Source: Gammaproteobacteria bacterium
GTDB taxonomy: Bacteria; Pseudomonadota; Gammaproteobacteria; Enterobacterales; Alteromonadaceae
Direction of reading: 5' to 3'
NCBI GenBank assembly: GCA_023380515.1
Contig: JAMCRH010000316.1
Location: forward strand, 1 to 8,415
DNA length: 8,415 nt
The notes below the pieces were generated by a model. The model did not search any database, was not told the origin of the DNA, and saw nothing but the letters and a program-made list of their open reading frames with translations. Made by a program: the position numbers and the translations under genes. Numbering within the stretch: the first letter of the stretch is position 1; each line of letters starts with the position of its first letter. Below, piece after piece: positions 6,526 through 8,415 of this stretch.

Positions 6526-6581
6526 AGCTTACAACTGGGCTCTTACAATTGGGCTCTTATAGCTGGACTCTTACAATTGGG
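6526..6581. repeat. 14-bp tandem repeat, four copies, across the flgG stop codon
   Basis: On the + strand the unit is CTCTTACAATTGGG. Copies: 6526-6539 (AGCTTACAACTGGG, three differences), 6540-6553 (exact), 6554-6567 (CTCTTATAGCTGGA, four differences) and 6568-6581 (exact). The last copy contains the final codons and TAA of flgG (minus strand CCCAATTGTAAGAG), so the array looks like repeated duplication of the 3' end of flgG into the flgG-flgH gap. The altered start of the first copy lets AGAGC (6524-6528) pair with GCTCT (6539-6543) around a 10-base loop, a small hairpin followed on the minus strand by AGATTTT. Whether this has any attenuating or spacing role is unknown. Confidence 0.85.
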
Positions 6582-7353
6582 TCAGTCGCGCCAGCATTTC
6601 ATCACTGGTGCGGATACCGCGGCTGTTTATCTCGTACGCGCGTTGGGTTTGGATCATATTGACCATCTCTTCCACAACGTTCACGTTCGAGTTTTCAACA
6701 AAACCTTGCATCAAGCGCCCGACGCCATTGTTGCCTGGAATCTGCTCTTCCGGCACGCCCGAAGAAGCTGTTTCACGGTAGAGGTTGCCACCAATGCTCT
6801 CTAACCCGGCTGGGTTAATGAAATGCGCCAGCGTAATTTGGCCCACTTGCTGGTTTTGGTTATTGCCCGGCGTGGTCACCGTAACAATGCCGTCTTCACC
6901 AATAGTGACGCTCATTGCGTTAGCTGGTAAGAAAATGCCCGGCTCAATGGGATAGCCATTTGCGGTGACTAATTGGCCGTTTTGATCCATTTGGAAACTG
7001 CCGTCACGGGTATACGCAAGATTACCGTCTGGCATGAGCACTTGGAAAAAACCTTGGCCATTAATCGCGATATCACGCGAGTTTTCGGTATTGATTAGGT
7101 TACCTTGGGTGTGTAAACGTTCGGTTGCAACGGCACGAACACCAGTACCAAGCTGCAAGCCCGACGGCAAGCGGTCTTGGGCGTTATTCATCGCGCCAGG
7201 TTGGCGTAGGTTTTGATACAACAAATCCTCGAACACTGCCCGCGAGCGTTTAAAACCCGTGGTGTTGACGTTCGCGAGGTTGTTCGTAATCACGTCCATC
7301 TGGAACTGTTGTGCTTCTAAGCCGGTTTTACCGGTCCATAATGACTTAATCAT
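6571..7353 (-). CDS. flgG: FlgG, flagellar distal rod protein
   Basis: FlgG polymerises into the distal rod that crosses the P and L rings. The 260 residues are exactly the family length. The N-terminal rod signature is present ([20 protein letters not shown] with [20 protein letters not shown], residues 5-44), followed by the FlgG-specific segment [12 protein letters not shown]...[12 protein letters not shown] (46-73), which in the family sets rod rigidity and separates FlgG from hook protein. The centre has [20 protein letters not shown] (97-116), and the C-terminus [20 protein letters not shown] (217-236) with [20 protein letters not shown]. The start has GGAGA (7361-7365) seven bases upstream. 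It lies 27 bp after flgF. Its last codons and stop fall inside a 14-bp tandem repeat that continues into the gap before flgH. Confidence 0.98.
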   Translation of the reverse strand: MIKSLWTGKTGLEAQQFQMDVITNNLANVNTTGFKRSRAVFEDLLYQNLRQPGAMNNAQDRLPSGLQLGTGVRAVATERLHTQGNLINTENSRDIAINGQGFFQVLMPDGNLAYTRDGSFQMDQNGQLVTANGYPIEPGIFLPANAMSVTIGEDGIVTVTTPGNNQNQQVGQITLAHFINPAGLESIGGNLYRETASSGVPEEQIPGNNGVGRLMQGFVENSNVNVVEEMVNMIQTQRAYEINSRGIRTSDEMLARLTQL

Positions 7354-7380
7354 CTGCTTTTCTCCGCAATATCGTGCTGG

Positions 7381-8121
7381 TTACGACATCGACAATAAAT
7401 TGTTGGCGCGTTGCGCATTTTCATCGGCAGTGGAAACGACTTTCATTTGCATGTCGAACATCCTTTGGTTGCTGATCATGGCCACCATGGCTTCAACAGC
7501 ACTGACGTTGCTGCCTTCTAATGCCCCACTAACCATTCGCACCGATTCGTTCGCCGCAAACGGTGCACCGGTCACACTGCGGAATAAGCCGTCTTCACCA
7601 CGTACCAACTGCCCCGGCGCTGCTTGCACTAGCTTCAAACGATCAATTTCTGCCACTTCGTTGGCATTTTGACCTTGGCCTCGTGCGGTAATCGTCCCGT
7701 CATCACCAATGGTTAACTCTGCGCCAAGCGGCACAAGAATCGGACCACCATCGCCAAGCACAGGTCGACCATTGCTATTCAATACACCATTCTCGTCGAC
7801 ACTCAGGTCACCACGACGCGTATAGGTCTCGCTGCCATCAGCGGCTTGCACTGCTAACCAGCCTTCACCACGGATTGCAATGTCGAGCGGCCGTCCGGTT
7901 TGATTAACTGGGCCAGCCGAGCTGTCAAAGCTTGGCGTGCTTGCCACTGAGGTTGCCCGCGTGGCGAGCGTGCCTTGACCGTCAATGTACACGGTGCGAG
8001 TTGCATCGAGTTGTTGACGGAAACCGCTCGTATTCACATTCGCAAGGTTATGGGTAATTGAGCTCTGTTTATCGAGCGTATTACGTGCCCCATTCATTGC
8101 GGTGTAAATCATTGCATCCAT
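7381..8121 (-). CDS. flgF: FlgF, flagellar proximal rod protein
   Basis: FlgF is a proximal rod subunit, exported through the FliPQR gate and assembled beneath FlgG. The N-terminus MDAMIYTAMNGARNTL followed by THNLANVNTSGFRQQLDATR (23-42) is FlgF-like, and the first ATG is preferred over Met4 because FlgF usually begins M-D-x-x-(I/L)-Y and because AGGAG (8128-8132) sits six bases upstream of it. Central motifs are GRPLDIAIRGEGWLAVQAAD (76-95) and YTRRGDLSVDENGVLNSNGR (100-119). The C-terminus has VSGALEGSNVSAVEAMVAMI (197-216) and a helix ending at LLSMS. The 246 residues are near the 251 of Salmonella. It lies 42 bp after flgE and 27 bp before flgG, within one operon. Confidence 0.97.
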   Translation of the reverse strand: MDAMIYTAMNGARNTLDKQSSITHNLANVNTSGFRQQLDATRTVYIDGQGTLATRATSVASTPSFDSSAGPVNQTGRPLDIAIRGEGWLAVQAADGSETYTRRGDLSVDENGVLNSNGRPVLGDGGPILVPLGAELTIGDDGTITARGQGQNANEVAEIDRLKLVQAAPGQLVRGEDGLFRSVTGAPFAANESVRMVSGALEGSNVSAVEAMVAMISNQRMFDMQMKVVSTADENAQRANNLLSMS

Positions 8122-8163
8122 GGTTTGCTCCTACTGTTCTTCAGTAACCGTGTTCAAGGCTAA

Positions 8164-8415
8164 TTAGCGCAAGTTCACTGTGGTTTGCAGGACTTCGTCC
8201 TGGGTCCGAATACTTTGCGCGTTGGCCTGATAGTTGCGCTGAGCGATAATCAGGTCGACCAATTCTTGGTTCAAATCAACGTTGGACGCTTCCACCACAC
8301 CCGAGGCGATTTGACCAAATTGTGCTTCACCTGGCACACCCACAATCGGCGCACCTGAGTTACCGGTTTCAACCCACACGTTGTTACCAATCGCACGTAA
8401 ACCTTCGTTGTTACG
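8164..8415 (-). CDS. flgE: FlgE, flagellar hook protein (C-terminal 84 residues; 5' end outside window)
   Basis: FlgE polymerises into the hook, the universal joint between rod and filament. Only the C-terminus is present; the frame is open to the window edge and begins RNNEGLRAIGNNVWVETGNS, so the GTG at 8377-8379 is an internal valine codon. The diagnostic end is SGVVEASNVDLNQELVDLII followed by AQRNYQANAQSIRTQDEVLQ and TTVNLR. ASNVDLNQELVDLI and the RNYQANA pattern favour FlgE over FlgF and FlgG, as does its place directly before flgF. The stop is TAA at 8164-8166. The 42-bp gap to flgF holds only the flgF ribosome binding site that I can recognise. Confidence 0.95.
   Translation of the reverse strand, partial: RNNEGLRAIGNNVWVETGNSGAPIVGVPGEAQFGQIASGVVEASNVDLNQELVDLIIAQRNYQANAQSIRTQDEVLQTTVNLR

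Noticed and set aside
6556..6585. Weak sigma-70-like pair on the minus strand, CTGACC-N18-TATAAG, ahead of flgH
   Set aside because: The -35 matches only four of six and overlaps flgG coding; the TATAAG arises from one diverged repeat copy. Too weak to call a promoter.
7259..7672. 137-codon + strand frame spanning the flgF-flgG junction
   Set aside because: It overlaps two certain genes in antisense and shows no domain.

Overview
The window is a dense flagellar structural and export cluster from a motile Gram-negative bacterium. L-ring (FlgH, a lipoprotein) and P-ring (FlgI) genes show an outer membrane and peptidoglycan layer. FliP, FliQ and FliR resemble the beta/gammaproteobacterial proteins, and the promoter before flgK matches the enterobacterial-type sigma-28 (FliA) consensus almost perfectly. 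I infer a beta- or, more likely, gammaproteobacterium; the sequence alone does not let me name a genus.

Layout. On the + strand at the left edge lie the 3' end of fliP, then fliQ and fliR, which encode the inner-membrane core of the flagellar type III export gate. flhB does not follow fliR. A 116-bp convergent gap (1347-1462) holds a strong rho-independent terminator that serves the minus-strand operon. From there to the right edge everything is on the minus strand, in transcription order from right to left: flgE (3' end only), flgF, flgG, flgH, flgI, flgJ, flgK, flgL. This is the classical flgE-to-flgL order with short gaps. flgH and flgI are joined by a stop codon that overlaps the Shine-Dalgarno site, and flgI and flgJ overlap by one base (TAATG).

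How the genes work together. FliPQR forms the export channel through which the axial proteins pass. FlgF and FlgG build the proximal and distal rod, FlgJ caps the growing rod, FlgI and FlgH form the P and L ring bushings, and FlgE is the hook. FlgK and FlgL are the hook-filament junction proteins added before flagellin. A sigma-28 promoter between flgJ and flgK (TCAAGTTT-N11-GCCGATAA) indicates that flgKL can be transcribed late, after hook completion, in addition to read-through from the upstream operon.

Points that depart from the textbook: FlgJ is a 106-residue single-domain protein with only the rod-binding part and no peptidoglycan hydrolase domain. A four-copy 14-bp tandem repeat between flgG and flgH includes the end of flgG and its stop codon. 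FlgL is enlarged by a central module that looks related to one in FlgK. There are no RNA genes, mobile elements, CRISPR arrays or non-flagellar genes that I can support, and no intergenic stretch is longer than about 120 bases. I do not see a previously undescribed system here; it is a mostly conventional flagellar locus with a few details worth checking.
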